A stretch of 35,761 nt of DNA from an uncultured bacterium. GTDB lineage: Bacteria > Hydrothermota > Tepidihabitantia > Tepidihabitantales > DTDR01. Location of the stretch: NCBI GenBank assembly GCA_938040315.1, contig CALHQW010000029.1, positions 1 through 35,761 of the forward strand, given 5' to 3'. The notes beneath the pieces were generated by a model that saw nothing but the letters and a program-made list of their open reading frames with translations, was not told the origin of the DNA and ran no database searches. The translations under genes and the position numbers were made by a program. Each line of letters opens with the position of its first letter. Position 1 is the stretch's first letter. This document shows positions 1-7,694 of this stretch, in pieces.

Positions 1-2
1 CT

Positions 3-440
3 TCGGATTTAGCAGGAGCGATGGAACCAGATGGATTAATGGCTTATTATTTCCCTGGCGGAGACCCATTGATTGATGGTAAATATGGTAATTTCCCCAC
101 CAATCCTTATACTGGTCTTACTTATAATAGTGAAGAATCTCCAGGAGAAGATCTTTTCTATGGCGAACAAGAGTTTGAAGAGCCGGGCTTGAACGCAATA
201 ACATGGGGTGGTGCTGATGAATGTCCCTATCTTGAGTGGGAAGGTGTAGCAGAAGTTTCTGGGACGATTCACATTGGTGTTTATTATGACCCTGGCACTG
301 GGGCAGCCCAAGAATATGGAATTGCTGGTTGGGGAAGATTGAACGAAGTAGGTGAGAATTATCCGATGTATGACATCTCTCCTGGCGCTGATGATTTCTT
401 TGATCCAACATATTGGAATTTCTTCGTACTTCACAACTAA
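3..440 (+). CDS. C-terminal part of an unidentified extracellular protein (5' end outside window)
   Basis: The frame is open to the left edge, so this is probably the tail of a longer gene; the first ATG in view is at 21, but nothing marks it as a start. The visible part (about 145 residues) is rich in Gly, Asp, Glu, Tyr and Trp and low in Lys. It has no membrane segment, which suits a folded secreted or surface beta protein. I see no T9SS-type sorting tail at its end (it finishes with FFVLHN). Its base composition is clearly richer in G+C than the next genes, perhaps because it is highly expressed or because of its composition. A strong terminator follows at 475-510. Function not recognised. 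Confidence 0.6.
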   Translation, partial: SDLAGAMEPDGLMAYYFPGGDPLIDGKYGNFPTNPYTGLTYNSEESPGEDLFYGEQEFEEPGLNAITWGGADECPYLEWEGVAEVSGTIHIGVYYDPGTGAAQEYGIAGWGRLNEVGENYPMYDISPGADDFFDPTYWNFFVLHN

Positions 441-474
441 TTAACTAAATCTTAGAATATAAGGATGGCTTTTT

Positions 475-510
475 GGGGGTGAGCCTTATCACCCCCATTT
501 TTATTTTATT
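475..510 (+). terminator. Intrinsic terminator
   Basis: Perfect 8-bp GC-rich stem (GGGGGTGA at 475-482 with TCACCCCC at 489-496), 6-base loop, then a T-rich tail. It ends the partial gene on the left and isolates it from the sppA promoter that starts at 509. Confidence 0.85.
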
Positions 511-536
511 GACATTTTTTAATTTTTTTTTATTAT
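509..536 (+). promoter_or_regulatory. Promoter of sppA-lptD (leaderless geometry)
   Basis: TTGACA at 509-514, 16-base T-rich spacer, TATTAT at 531-536. The ATG at 544 is 8 bases after the -10 box, so transcription should begin at or next to the start codon. There is no Shine-Dalgarno sequence. Confidence 0.7.
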
Positions 537-543
537 AGAATAT

Positions 544-2742
544 ATGTTCTTATTTTTTTATCTTTTTAGTTATTTAACCAATATTGAAAGAAGCAAAGCA
601 ATTTTTTTTAATCCAAGCGGTTTAGGAATAAATTCGGGTTACGAAATTTATTTTTCAAAAAATATAATAAATCAGGATATTTTTTTAAAAATAGGAGTTT
701 CTTTAAATAATTTCGGCTTTGGTTTTGAAAAGAAAAATAATTTAAATAATTACTTCTTTGGTATCGGTTTACCCATCAGCAAAAATTTCTTTTTAGGTTA
801 TCGTTACAAATATGTTGAAAAATTAAATGAATCAGAACATTTAGCAGGATTTATTTTTCGTCCCGCAAATTTTTTATCCTTTTCCTTTGATTATGATTTC
901 AAAAAAGATTTTAATTTTGGTATAGGTTTAAGACCAATCAGTGAAAGAATAAATTTTTATTTTGATTATTATAAAAATCATCAGTATCTTTTTGGAACGG
1001 AAATAGAAATACTTAATGGTTTTTTGATAAAAGGAGAATTTGATAGAGAGAAAAATATTAATTTGGGAATAAGTTTCTCTTTTCCCAATTTTAAAATTTC
1101 TTCAAAATACAGTAAAAAAGTAAAAGAGATTGAATTTTTCTTATCAAAAGAAAGATATCCAACAATTTTTAAAAAACAAAAAAAATTGATAGAAATCACT
1201 CTTTCAGGTAATTATGAGGAAGATTATTATGAGCAATCTTTATTTTTTAGAAAACGAATCCCAAGGTTTTATCTTTTAATAAAAAACTTAGAGGAGATTT
1301 TAAAAAAAGAAGAGGTTATTGGCGTTTTTATTCGCTTGAAAGATTATTATCTCTCTTCCGCCCAATATGAAGAATTAAGGGAAATTCTTTCAGAAATGAA
1401 AAATAAAGGGAAAAAGATTATTTTTTATGCTGATTATTATAAAAGTTTGATGGAATATTCGTTTGTCTCGCTTGCTGATTATTTAATTTTAAATAAAGGC
1501 GGCGAAGTTGTTATTCCGGGTGTTTTGTTAAAGAAGTACTATATAAAGAATTTATTAGAAAAAATTGGCATAGAAATAGAAACCCTCGCGATTGGTAAGT
1601 ATAAATCAGCAAAGGAATTATTTACACGAGAAAATATGTCAGAAGAAGATAAAGCACAACTTAATGAAATTCTTGATATTATTTATTCACAGGTAAAAGA
1701 AAATATTAAAGAAACAAGAATAAAAGGAAGAAATTTAGATAGTCTAATAGATTATTATGGTTATTTTAATGAAGAATTAGCAAAAAAATTTGGGTTAGTT
1801 GATACGATTTTATATCCCAAGGAGGTTGAAGAGTTTTTAAAGAAACATATTAAGACTAAAAAGGTGAAAATAGAAAAATATATAAGCGAAAAAGAAATAG
1901 AAAGAAATTGGTTGAAGAAGAAAAAGAGAATTGCCTTAGTAATTGCTGAGGGAGTGATTGTGGATGGGAAAAGTGGTTACGACCCAACACCATTAATTGG
2001 TGGGAAATATATTGGTTCAGAGACAATGGAAGATGTTTTTAATAGATTAGAAAAAGATAAATCAATTAAAGGAGTTGTTTTTAGAATAAATTCTGGCGGT
2101 GGTTCAGCGAGCGCTTCGGAAATAATTGCTAATGCTGTTAAAAGATGTAATGAGAAAAAACCAGTAATTGTCTCTATGGGAAATGTTGCTGCTTCTGGTG
2201 GTTATTATATTGCTTGTTTAGCAAAAAAAATTCTCGCTAATAATTTTACAATTACCGGCTCAATCGGTATTTTTAGTATCAAAATGGTTACTAAAAAATT
2301 ATACGAAGACAAACTAGGAATTAATTTTGACTATTTAAAAAGAGGAAATATGGCAGATGCTCAAACAGAATTACGTCCTTATACCAAAGAGGAAAGAGAG
2401 ATTTTTATGAAACAATTGGAATGGTGGTATGATAGATTTATTACGCGAGTAAGTGAGGGAAGAAAATTAAATAAAGAATATGTTGATTCTGTTGCTCAAG
2501 GCAGGGTGTGGAGTGGGTATAAAGCAAAAGAAATTGGATTGATTGATAAAATTGGTTCATTAAGAAAAGCAATTGAGATAGTAAAAGAAGAAGCCAAAAT
2601 TAAAAAAGATGAGGAAGTAGAAATAGTTTTATATCCGAAAGAAGAAAAAAAGTTTCTTTTTTCTTTTCCCAAAGTTAATATCTTTACTTTATTAAAAGAA
2701 AGAATTCTTTATTTGATGCCAGAAAATATTGTAATTGAATAG
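544..2742 (+). CDS. sppA: Signal peptide peptidase SppA (67K-like, tandem) with N-terminal barrel-like domain
   Basis: Envelope serine protease of the Ser-Lys dyad type (family S49) that degrades cleaved signal peptides. It has 732 residues. Residues 1-20 look like a signal peptide. Residues about 21-200 are alternating aromatic and polar beta strands opening with FFNPSGLG, like the start of outer-membrane barrels. Two S49 domains follow. The first carries the catalytic lysine in GKYKSAKELF (Lys354) and the second the nucleophile in AASGGYYIA (Ser551), with the RINSGGGSA motif before it. The arrangement matches 67K-type SppA, but that type normally begins with a simple membrane helix, so the barrel-like N-terminus is unusual. 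The stop overlaps the TTG start of lptD, so the two are probably co-translated. Enzyme assignment is firm; the role of the N-terminal region is not known. Confidence 0.92.
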   Translation: MFLFFYLFSYLTNIERSKAIFFNPSGLGINSGYEIYFSKNIINQDIFLKIGVSLNNFGFGFEKKNNLNNYFFGIGLPISKNFFLGYRYKYVEKLNESEHLAGFIFRPANFLSFSFDYDFKKDFNFGIGLRPISERINFYFDYYKNHQYLFGTEIEILNGFLIKGEFDREKNINLGISFSFPNFKISSKYSKKVKEIEFFLSKERYPTIFKKQKKLIEITLSGNYEEDYYEQSLFFRKRIPRFYLLIKNLEEILKKEEVIGVFIRLKDYYLSSAQYEELREILSEMKNKGKKIIFYADYYKSLMEYSFVSLADYLILNKGGEVVIPGVLLKKYYIKNLLEKIGIEIETLAIGKYKSAKELFTRENMSEEDKAQLNEILDIIYSQVKENIKETRIKGRNLDSLIDYYGYFNEELAKKFGLVDTILYPKEVEEFLKKHIKTKKVKIEKYISEKEIERNWLKKKKRIALVIAEGVIVDGKSGYDPTPLIGGKYIGSETMEDVFNRLEKDKSIKGVVFRINSGGGSASASEIIANAVKRCNEKKPVIVSMGNVAASGGYYIACLAKKILANNFTITGSIGIFSIKMVTKKLYEDKLGINFDYLKRGNMADAQTELRPYTKEEREIFMKQLEWWYDRFITRVSEGRKLNKEYVDSVAQGRVWSGYKAKEIGLIDKIGSLRKAIEIVKEEAKIKKDEEVEIVLYPKEEKKFLFSFPKVNIFTLLKERILYLMPENIVIE

Positions 2743-4894
2743 TCGTTTTCTTTTCTTATTATCTTTAATTTTCTTTAAAATTCTCTATTCTCAAAATGAT
2801 ACTTCGGAAGTGGTTTTTTATGGTGGCAAAAGAATTTTTTATTATCCTGATAAGGAATTGGTTATTTTACTTGAGTCTTCTTTTGTGAGATATTCTATAT
2901 ATGAAGTAAAAGCCTGCTCAATTATTTATGATTTAAAAAATCAGATATTAAAGGCATATAAGAAAGATAATATGGTTATCTTCTCTGCTCAAAAAGATAC
3001 AATTATTGGTGAAGAGTTACATTTTAATGTTAACAATAAAAAGGGAATGATGAAAAAAGCAAGAACAAAAATTGGCGATGGATATTTTTATGCAGATGAA
3101 ATCTGGTTAATAAGAGAAAAAGTATTACACGCGGTAAACTGTACTTATACTACTTGTGAATTTTATCCTTCTCATTATCATTTTTTTGCTCAAAAGGTTA
3201 AAATTTTGATTGATGATATAGCGATTGTGGAACCAATAAGTTTACATTTTTTAACAATAAAACCGCCCTTTGTAGCTGCGCCTTTTTGGTTTTTTCCTAT
3301 CGGAGAGAAAAGAAAATCTGGTCTTTTACCATTTCGCGCCGGAAGGTCAAAAGAAGAGGGTTTTTATTTTAAAAGGCTTGCCTATTATTTAGTTATTAAT
3401 GAACATGCCGACTTAACTTTTTATTTAGATTTGATGCAAAAAAAGGGAATAATGCCAAAAGTTGAAGGAATTTATGATTATTCTCCTCTTAGTAAAGGTC
3501 AGTTTGTTGGTTCTTTTATTAGTGAATCACCAACCAAAAAAAGACGCTATTCTTTTATTCTTCAACACACATCAAAATTTTTTTTTAAAACTGAGTTATC
3601 ATCAAAAATTGATTATCAAAGCGATGCTAAATTTATTCAAGATTATGCTGAAGAGAAAATAGAATGGCTTAGAAGCGAAGTTTCTTCAGTGGTGAATATA
3701 AAGAAAACTTATAAAAATTTTGGTCAAGGAAATCTTTATTTAGAAAACAAAAAAGATTTTATAAATAATATAAATTACTTCCTTTTACCAAGTCTTTCTT
3801 TCTCTTTAGTTTCCCGAAGAGTTATAAAAAATTTTGCCAATTTTTCTCCTTCTTTTAGATTGGAAAATTATTATGCTCTTTTAAAAGATACAATAAAAAA
3901 TTATGAACAAAGAGTTTCCGGAAATTTAGGCCTTTTTTTAACTCCAAATTTTTTGAGAAATTTCCGCTTTGGTAGTTTTTCCTACAAAAAGAGAAAAGAA
4001 ATTATGAAAGGTGAAATAAAAAAGGAATACTCAAATTTTTCTACTAATGCTAATTTTGGGTTATCTCAATTATTTTTAAATAGTTGGCATATTTCAGAAA
4101 ATTTGGGTTATTTTCAAGAATGGAATTTTTATAAAGATTCAATAAAAACTACCATCCATTATCCCATTTATATAAATTCAGGAATTACTTTTTATCGGAT
4201 ATATTTTTTAAATTTATTCTCTTTAAAAGGATTTTTACATACTTTGAGCCCTAATATTAATTTAAATTATGAACCAGAAGTAAAAAGGAATCTCCCTAAT
4301 TTTAAAGAAAAGCCAAAATCAATATTTTTAGGATTTAATATTGTTAATAATTTTAATATTAAATATTTAAGAAAAAATGAGGAAATAAAAAGAGATTTCC
4401 TTATTCTAAATGTTAGTGGTAGTTATTCTCTGTTAGAAAAGACTTTATCTCCAATTAATATAAATGGAGAAGTAAAAATTTTTGAAGAAAGAAATATTAA
4501 ATTTAATTCCAGTTTTTCTTTACTATATAATTTTAAAGAAAATATTTTTGAACCAATTTTGACAAATAATCTGGAATGGGAAGGAGAAATTTTTAAGATT
4601 TGTAGTTTAAATATAAAACTAAACAATATTATCTCAAAAACTTATCATATGGTTCAAAATTCTGGTTATTTAAATTTTTCTACCATTAAATTTAATTTTT
4701 CTTTTGGTTATAATGGGAAAGAGAAAAAATTTACTGATTATTCCATCTCTATTTGGAAAGATCTTCATTGTTGGGAAGGAATTTTTAATTTTTCAAAATT
4801 CGGAACTCTTTGGCGCTACGACTTTAAATTACGAATTAAAAAGATTCCGGAGGTTGCTATTGGTAAAGATATTTTTGGATTTCTTTTAAAATAA
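2735..4894 (+). CDS. lptD: LPS-assembly protein LptD-like outer-membrane barrel
   Basis: Outer-membrane component that inserts lipopolysaccharide into the outer leaflet. It has 719 residues. A signal peptide (about 1-19, ending LYSQ) is followed by an OstA-like periplasmic region. Next come YTTCEFYPSHYHF and the characteristic PFWFFPIGEKRKSG / LLPFRAGRS stretch, then about 500 residues of beta-barrel with alternating aromatic strands to the C-terminus. This layout is the LptD form common in Bacteroidota/Chlorobi-type diderms. It begins with TTG at 2735, overlapping the end of sppA by 8 bases with no separate promoter, so expression should depend on the sppA transcript. No ATG lies near. LptE is not seen nearby. 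Its presence is the best evidence here that the organism makes LPS. Confidence 0.85.
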   Translation: MNSRFLFLLSLIFFKILYSQNDTSEVVFYGGKRIFYYPDKELVILLESSFVRYSIYEVKACSIIYDLKNQILKAYKKDNMVIFSAQKDTIIGEELHFNVNNKKGMMKKARTKIGDGYFYADEIWLIREKVLHAVNCTYTTCEFYPSHYHFFAQKVKILIDDIAIVEPISLHFLTIKPPFVAAPFWFFPIGEKRKSGLLPFRAGRSKEEGFYFKRLAYYLVINEHADLTFYLDLMQKKGIMPKVEGIYDYSPLSKGQFVGSFISESPTKKRRYSFILQHTSKFFFKTELSSKIDYQSDAKFIQDYAEEKIEWLRSEVSSVVNIKKTYKNFGQGNLYLENKKDFINNINYFLLPSLSFSLVSRRVIKNFANFSPSFRLENYYALLKDTIKNYEQRVSGNLGLFLTPNFLRNFRFGSFSYKKRKEIMKGEIKKEYSNFSTNANFGLSQLFLNSWHISENLGYFQEWNFYKDSIKTTIHYPIYINSGITFYRIYFLNLFSLKGFLHTLSPNINLNYEPEVKRNLPNFKEKPKSIFLGFNIVNNFNIKYLRKNEEIKRDFLILNVSGSYSLLEKTLSPININGEVKIFEERNIKFNSSFSLLYNFKENIFEPILTNNLEWEGEIFKICSLNIKLNNIISKTYHMVQNSGYLNFSTIKFNFSFGYNGKEKKFTDYSISIWKDLHCWEGIFNFSKFGTLWRYDFKLRIKKIPEVAIGKDIFGFLLK

Positions 4895-4905
4895 CTTTTC
4901 TTTAT

Positions 4906-4933
4906 TTGACTTTTGTAAAAAATGGATTATAAT
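4906..4933 (+). promoter_or_regulatory. Promoter with Shine-Dalgarno leader for the T9SS-type secreted protein
   Basis: TTGACT at 4906-4911, 16-base spacer, TATAAT at 4928-4933. The predicted +1 near 4940 gives a leader of about 25 bases containing AAGGAGG (4952-4958) before the ATG at 4965. It contrasts with the leaderless promoters elsewhere in the window. Confidence 0.8.
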
Positions 4934-4964
4934 CTATTAAATTTAGTTAAAAAGGAGGAAAAAT

Positions 4965-6683
4965 ATGATAAATATATTATTAATGATTTTAATTAGTCTA
5001 TCTTCTAATAATTTATCTTTTACACCTTCCTTTGGGGGTGGCGGACCAGATGCTTATGGTTATCGCTGGTTAGATAGTGATACAACTTGTCCAGGTGCGC
5101 CCACTTTTAATTGGATTTCAATACACGGCATTGGAACTAGGATAACTGGTTTGGCTGATGATAATGTTGTAGGTCCTTTTCCTATCGGTTTTGATTTTCC
5201 TTATTATTGGTATCGGGTAAATCGTTTTTATTTAGGTTCCAACGGTTATATTGCCTTTGAGGATAATTTTCTTTCTGCCCATCCTTTCCAAAATGTTCCT
5301 AATCCTAATAGACCAAATAATATTGTAGCCCCTTTAATGTGTGATTTAGACCCGAGTAGAGGTGGCTCAGTATGGTATTGGACAAATAACAGGGATACCT
5401 GTATTATTGAATTTGATTCAGTGCCTTTTTGGAATACTGGCGGTATGAATTCTTTTCAAATTATCCTTTCTAAAAATGATAGTATTATAAGATTCCAATA
5501 TCTAATTCAAAATGGTCAACCTTATGGAGGTTGGCGATCAAGCGGTTCTAGTACCATTGGTATTGAAAATGTAGTTGGACAGGTTGGTCTTTCTTATATG
5601 CATGCTGGTTTGCCGGATTACAATTTACCCCATGCTAACTTAGCAATTATCTTTTTCCCGCCAGAATCAACAAATTATATTGTTAATGATATGGCTTGTT
5701 GGTATGTGATGAATGAGCAGTCAGAAGGCATATTTATTTATCAAGGTGATACTGTTCTTTTAAAAGGAGCGATTAAAAATACTGGTAATCGGCCAGCCAA
5801 CAATTTTAAAGTATATTGTTGGGTAAGAAGTATGCCGGCTGGAACAATCGTTTTGGCAGATACTTTAACAATCGATGCGATGGGTCCCGGAGAAATCAGA
5901 GAAATTACTTTTAATCGTCGCTGGATTCCAACTTCTACCGGCCAATTTGCTATTGATATTAAAACCAATTTAACAGGAGATATGGTACCCAATAATGACC
6001 AAATTAGATTGGAAGCAAGGGTTGTTTCTTATCCCGGTGAATTAAAATATGAAGATTTGATGTCTCCTCATGGAATGTGGGCTTGGAACGGACCGGGTGG
6101 ATATGGTGCTCATTTTGTTCCACCTAGATATCCTTGTCGGATTACCCAAGTAAAAATTTATGCTTCAGCAACTTCGGCAACACCAATTGCTGTATTAATT
6201 TTAAAAGACAACGGACCAAATAATTCACCAGGTGAAACATTATATCTTACCCAAACCACAATTTCTACTCAACAATGGTACACAATCAATGTTTCACCAG
6301 CAGTAGTGATAAATGAAGGAGGCTTTTTTGTCGGTGGAATTTCTAATGTGGCTAATCAACCATCTTTTGGTATGGATACACTTAATACCCCTTCCCGACA
6401 AACTTGGGAATATACTACTGGTTGGGCAAAATATCGGACTGCCGATAAGCACGATGTAATGATAAGGGCAGTAGTGGAAATGGTGCCTGGCGTGGCAGAA
6501 GAGATTTCTTCACTTCCCGTTAGAAAATTAGAAAAAGTAGTAATGAAGATAGATGAGTTAAAAGAATTGAAGGATTTTCAGATATTTAATGTTAATGGTC
6601 AAAAAATCCTAAAAGTCAAAAAAGAAGGAATTTACTTTATTAAAGAAAAAGGTTATTACCAAAAAGTAATTATTCTCCATTAA
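4965..6683 (+). CDS. Secreted multidomain protein with T9SS type A-like C-terminal sorting domain
   Basis: 572 residues. Residues 1-19 form a signal peptide. Residues about 20-230 are a Gly/Trp/Tyr-rich beta domain with PIGFDFPYYWYRV and FYLGSNGYIAFE, a pattern seen in secreted proteins of FCB-type bacteria. Residues about 235-350 resemble a CARDB-like Ig fold (VLLKGAIKNTGNRPANNFKV). Residues about 360-500 form another beta-sandwich. The last about 60 residues (DFQIFNVNGQKILKV, then EGIYFIKEKGYYQKVIIL) match the T9SS type A sorting domain: the xIYNxxGQ strand, the GIYFI turn and a terminal KV-hydrophobic strand. This implies export through the outer membrane by the type IX system and surface attachment or release. 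It has its own promoter, a strong ribosome site and a terminator. The actual substrate or activity is not recognisable. Confidence 0.8.
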   Translation: MINILLMILISLSSNNLSFTPSFGGGGPDAYGYRWLDSDTTCPGAPTFNWISIHGIGTRITGLADDNVVGPFPIGFDFPYYWYRVNRFYLGSNGYIAFEDNFLSAHPFQNVPNPNRPNNIVAPLMCDLDPSRGGSVWYWTNNRDTCIIEFDSVPFWNTGGMNSFQIILSKNDSIIRFQYLIQNGQPYGGWRSSGSSTIGIENVVGQVGLSYMHAGLPDYNLPHANLAIIFFPPESTNYIVNDMACWYVMNEQSEGIFIYQGDTVLLKGAIKNTGNRPANNFKVYCWVRSMPAGTIVLADTLTIDAMGPGEIREITFNRRWIPTSTGQFAIDIKTNLTGDMVPNNDQIRLEARVVSYPGELKYEDLMSPHGMWAWNGPGGYGAHFVPPRYPCRITQVKIYASATSATPIAVLILKDNGPNNSPGETLYLTQTTISTQQWYTINVSPAVVINEGGFFVGGISNVANQPSFGMDTLNTPSRQTWEYTTGWAKYRTADKHDVMIRAVVEMVPGVAEEISSLPVRKLEKVVMKIDELKELKDFQIFNVNGQKILKVKKEGIYFIKEKGYYQKVIILH

Positions 6684-6696
6684 TAAAAAGGAGGAA

Positions 6697-6738
6697 GGGG
6701 GGATGGTGAATAAATTTACCATCTCCCCTTTTATCTTT
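6697..6738 (+). terminator. Intrinsic terminator after the secreted-protein gene
   Basis: 11-bp stem (GGGGGGATGGT at 6697-6707 with ACCATCTCCCC at 6718-6728, one G-U pair), 10-base loop, then TTTTATCTTT. It lies immediately before the holA ATG at 6741, so holA must be served by readthrough or by a promoter I could not identify. Confidence 0.8.
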
Positions 6739-6740
6739 AT

Positions 6741-7694
6741 ATGAATTATTTAAAAACCGAACTTGTTTTAAAAGAGATTAAAGTTGGTAATGTTAAACCT
6801 TTTTATTTACTTTATGGAGAAGAAGATGCCCGAATTGACGACATTCTTTGCTCATTAAAAAAGCATTATTTTAAGAATGAAGAATATATAGGTAATTTAT
6901 ACCGAAAATATGATTTAAAAGAGTTTTCTTTAAAGGATATCCTTTTAAATTTTAATTCACCATCCTTTTTTGAAGAGATAAAATTAGGATTTATTAAAAA
7001 TTTTGATTTAGTATTTAAAAAAAGAAAAAAGAAAGAGAAAGAGGAAACGCTCACAAACTTTTTTGAAAATTTGAAAAATAATAAAGATAAAACGATGGTA
7101 ATTCATTTAGCAAAATCACCACAAAAAGAGAGAGAATATGAAAACTTTTTTAAAACAAATAAGTTAGAAAAATATATTGTTTATTTATACCCCTTATCAA
7201 AAACTAATTTAAAAACTTATCTGATAGAAAAAACTAAAGAGGAAGGATATATTTTAACTAATGGTGCCTTAGAACTTTTAATTTTTCTTTGTGGCGAAGA
7301 TTATTCTTTAATCTATTCGGAACTTAATAAAATAAAACTTTATTTAAAGGAAAAATTAATTACTGAGGAATTGATAGAGAATTTTGTTGGTTATAGTTTT
7401 GAAGGAAAATTAAAGAGTATTTTAGAAGCAATAACTTATAAAGATAAAGAAAGATTTTTTAAAAGTCTTTACGGTTATTTAGGAAGTGCCAAAAGAGAGG
7501 AAATTCCTTATTTAATAGCTTCTTTAGCAAGTCAACTATTAAATATTTATTTTAAAAAAGTGAGCGGTTATTCTTCTTTCAAAGAAAGTGAATTGCGAGA
7601 GAAATTAGAATCTCTTTATAAGATTGATTTAATGATAAAAAAAGGAGAAGGTGAACCAGAGGCATTAATTTTGAATTGGGGGGAGAAAATATGA
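6741..7694 (+). CDS. holA: DNA polymerase III delta subunit (clamp loader)
   Basis: 317 residues, the usual HolA length. The N-terminal domain opens with KPFYLLYGEEDARIDDIL, the characteristic start of delta, which opens the beta clamp. Next comes the degenerate AAA-type fold (NSPSFFEEIKLGFIKNF) and a helical C-terminal collar domain. It functions in the cytoplasm with the gamma/tau and delta-prime subunits. It overlaps leuS by four bases (ATGA), indicating translational coupling. holA and leuS are also neighbours in enterobacteria, where the order is leuS-lptE-holA; here the order is reversed. No Shine-Dalgarno sequence precedes its ATG, which follows the terminator tail by two bases. Confidence 0.85.
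   Translation: MNYLKTELVLKEIKVGNVKPFYLLYGEEDARIDDILCSLKKHYFKNEEYIGNLYRKYDLKEFSLKDILLNFNSPSFFEEIKLGFIKNFDLVFKKRKKKEKEETLTNFFENLKNNKDKTMVIHLAKSPQKEREYENFFKTNKLEKYIVYLYPLSKTNLKTYLIEKTKEEGYILTNGALELLIFLCGEDYSLIYSELNKIKLYLKEKLITEELIENFVGYSFEGKLKSILEAITYKDKERFFKSLYGYLGSAKREEIPYLIASLASQLLNIYFKKVSGYSSFKESELREKLESLYKIDLMIKKGEGEPEALILNWGEKI

Noticed and set aside
36-434. Long minus-strand frames opposite the first partial gene
   Set aside because: They are antisense to a convincing coding frame that is followed by a terminator on the plus strand, and their translations show no motif or start signal.
6680-6741. A separate promoter for holA
   Set aside because: I could not find a -35/-10 pair at a usable distance; only the terminator of the preceding gene is visible, so no promoter is claimed.
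7676-7690. TTG at 7676 as the leuS start
   Set aside because: The ATG at 7691 has a purine-rich ribosome site, overlaps the holA stop as ATGA and begins exactly where LeuRS homology begins.
7600-7691. T-box or other amino-acid sensing leader for leuS
   Set aside because: leuS overlaps holA, so there is no leader in which such an element could form.
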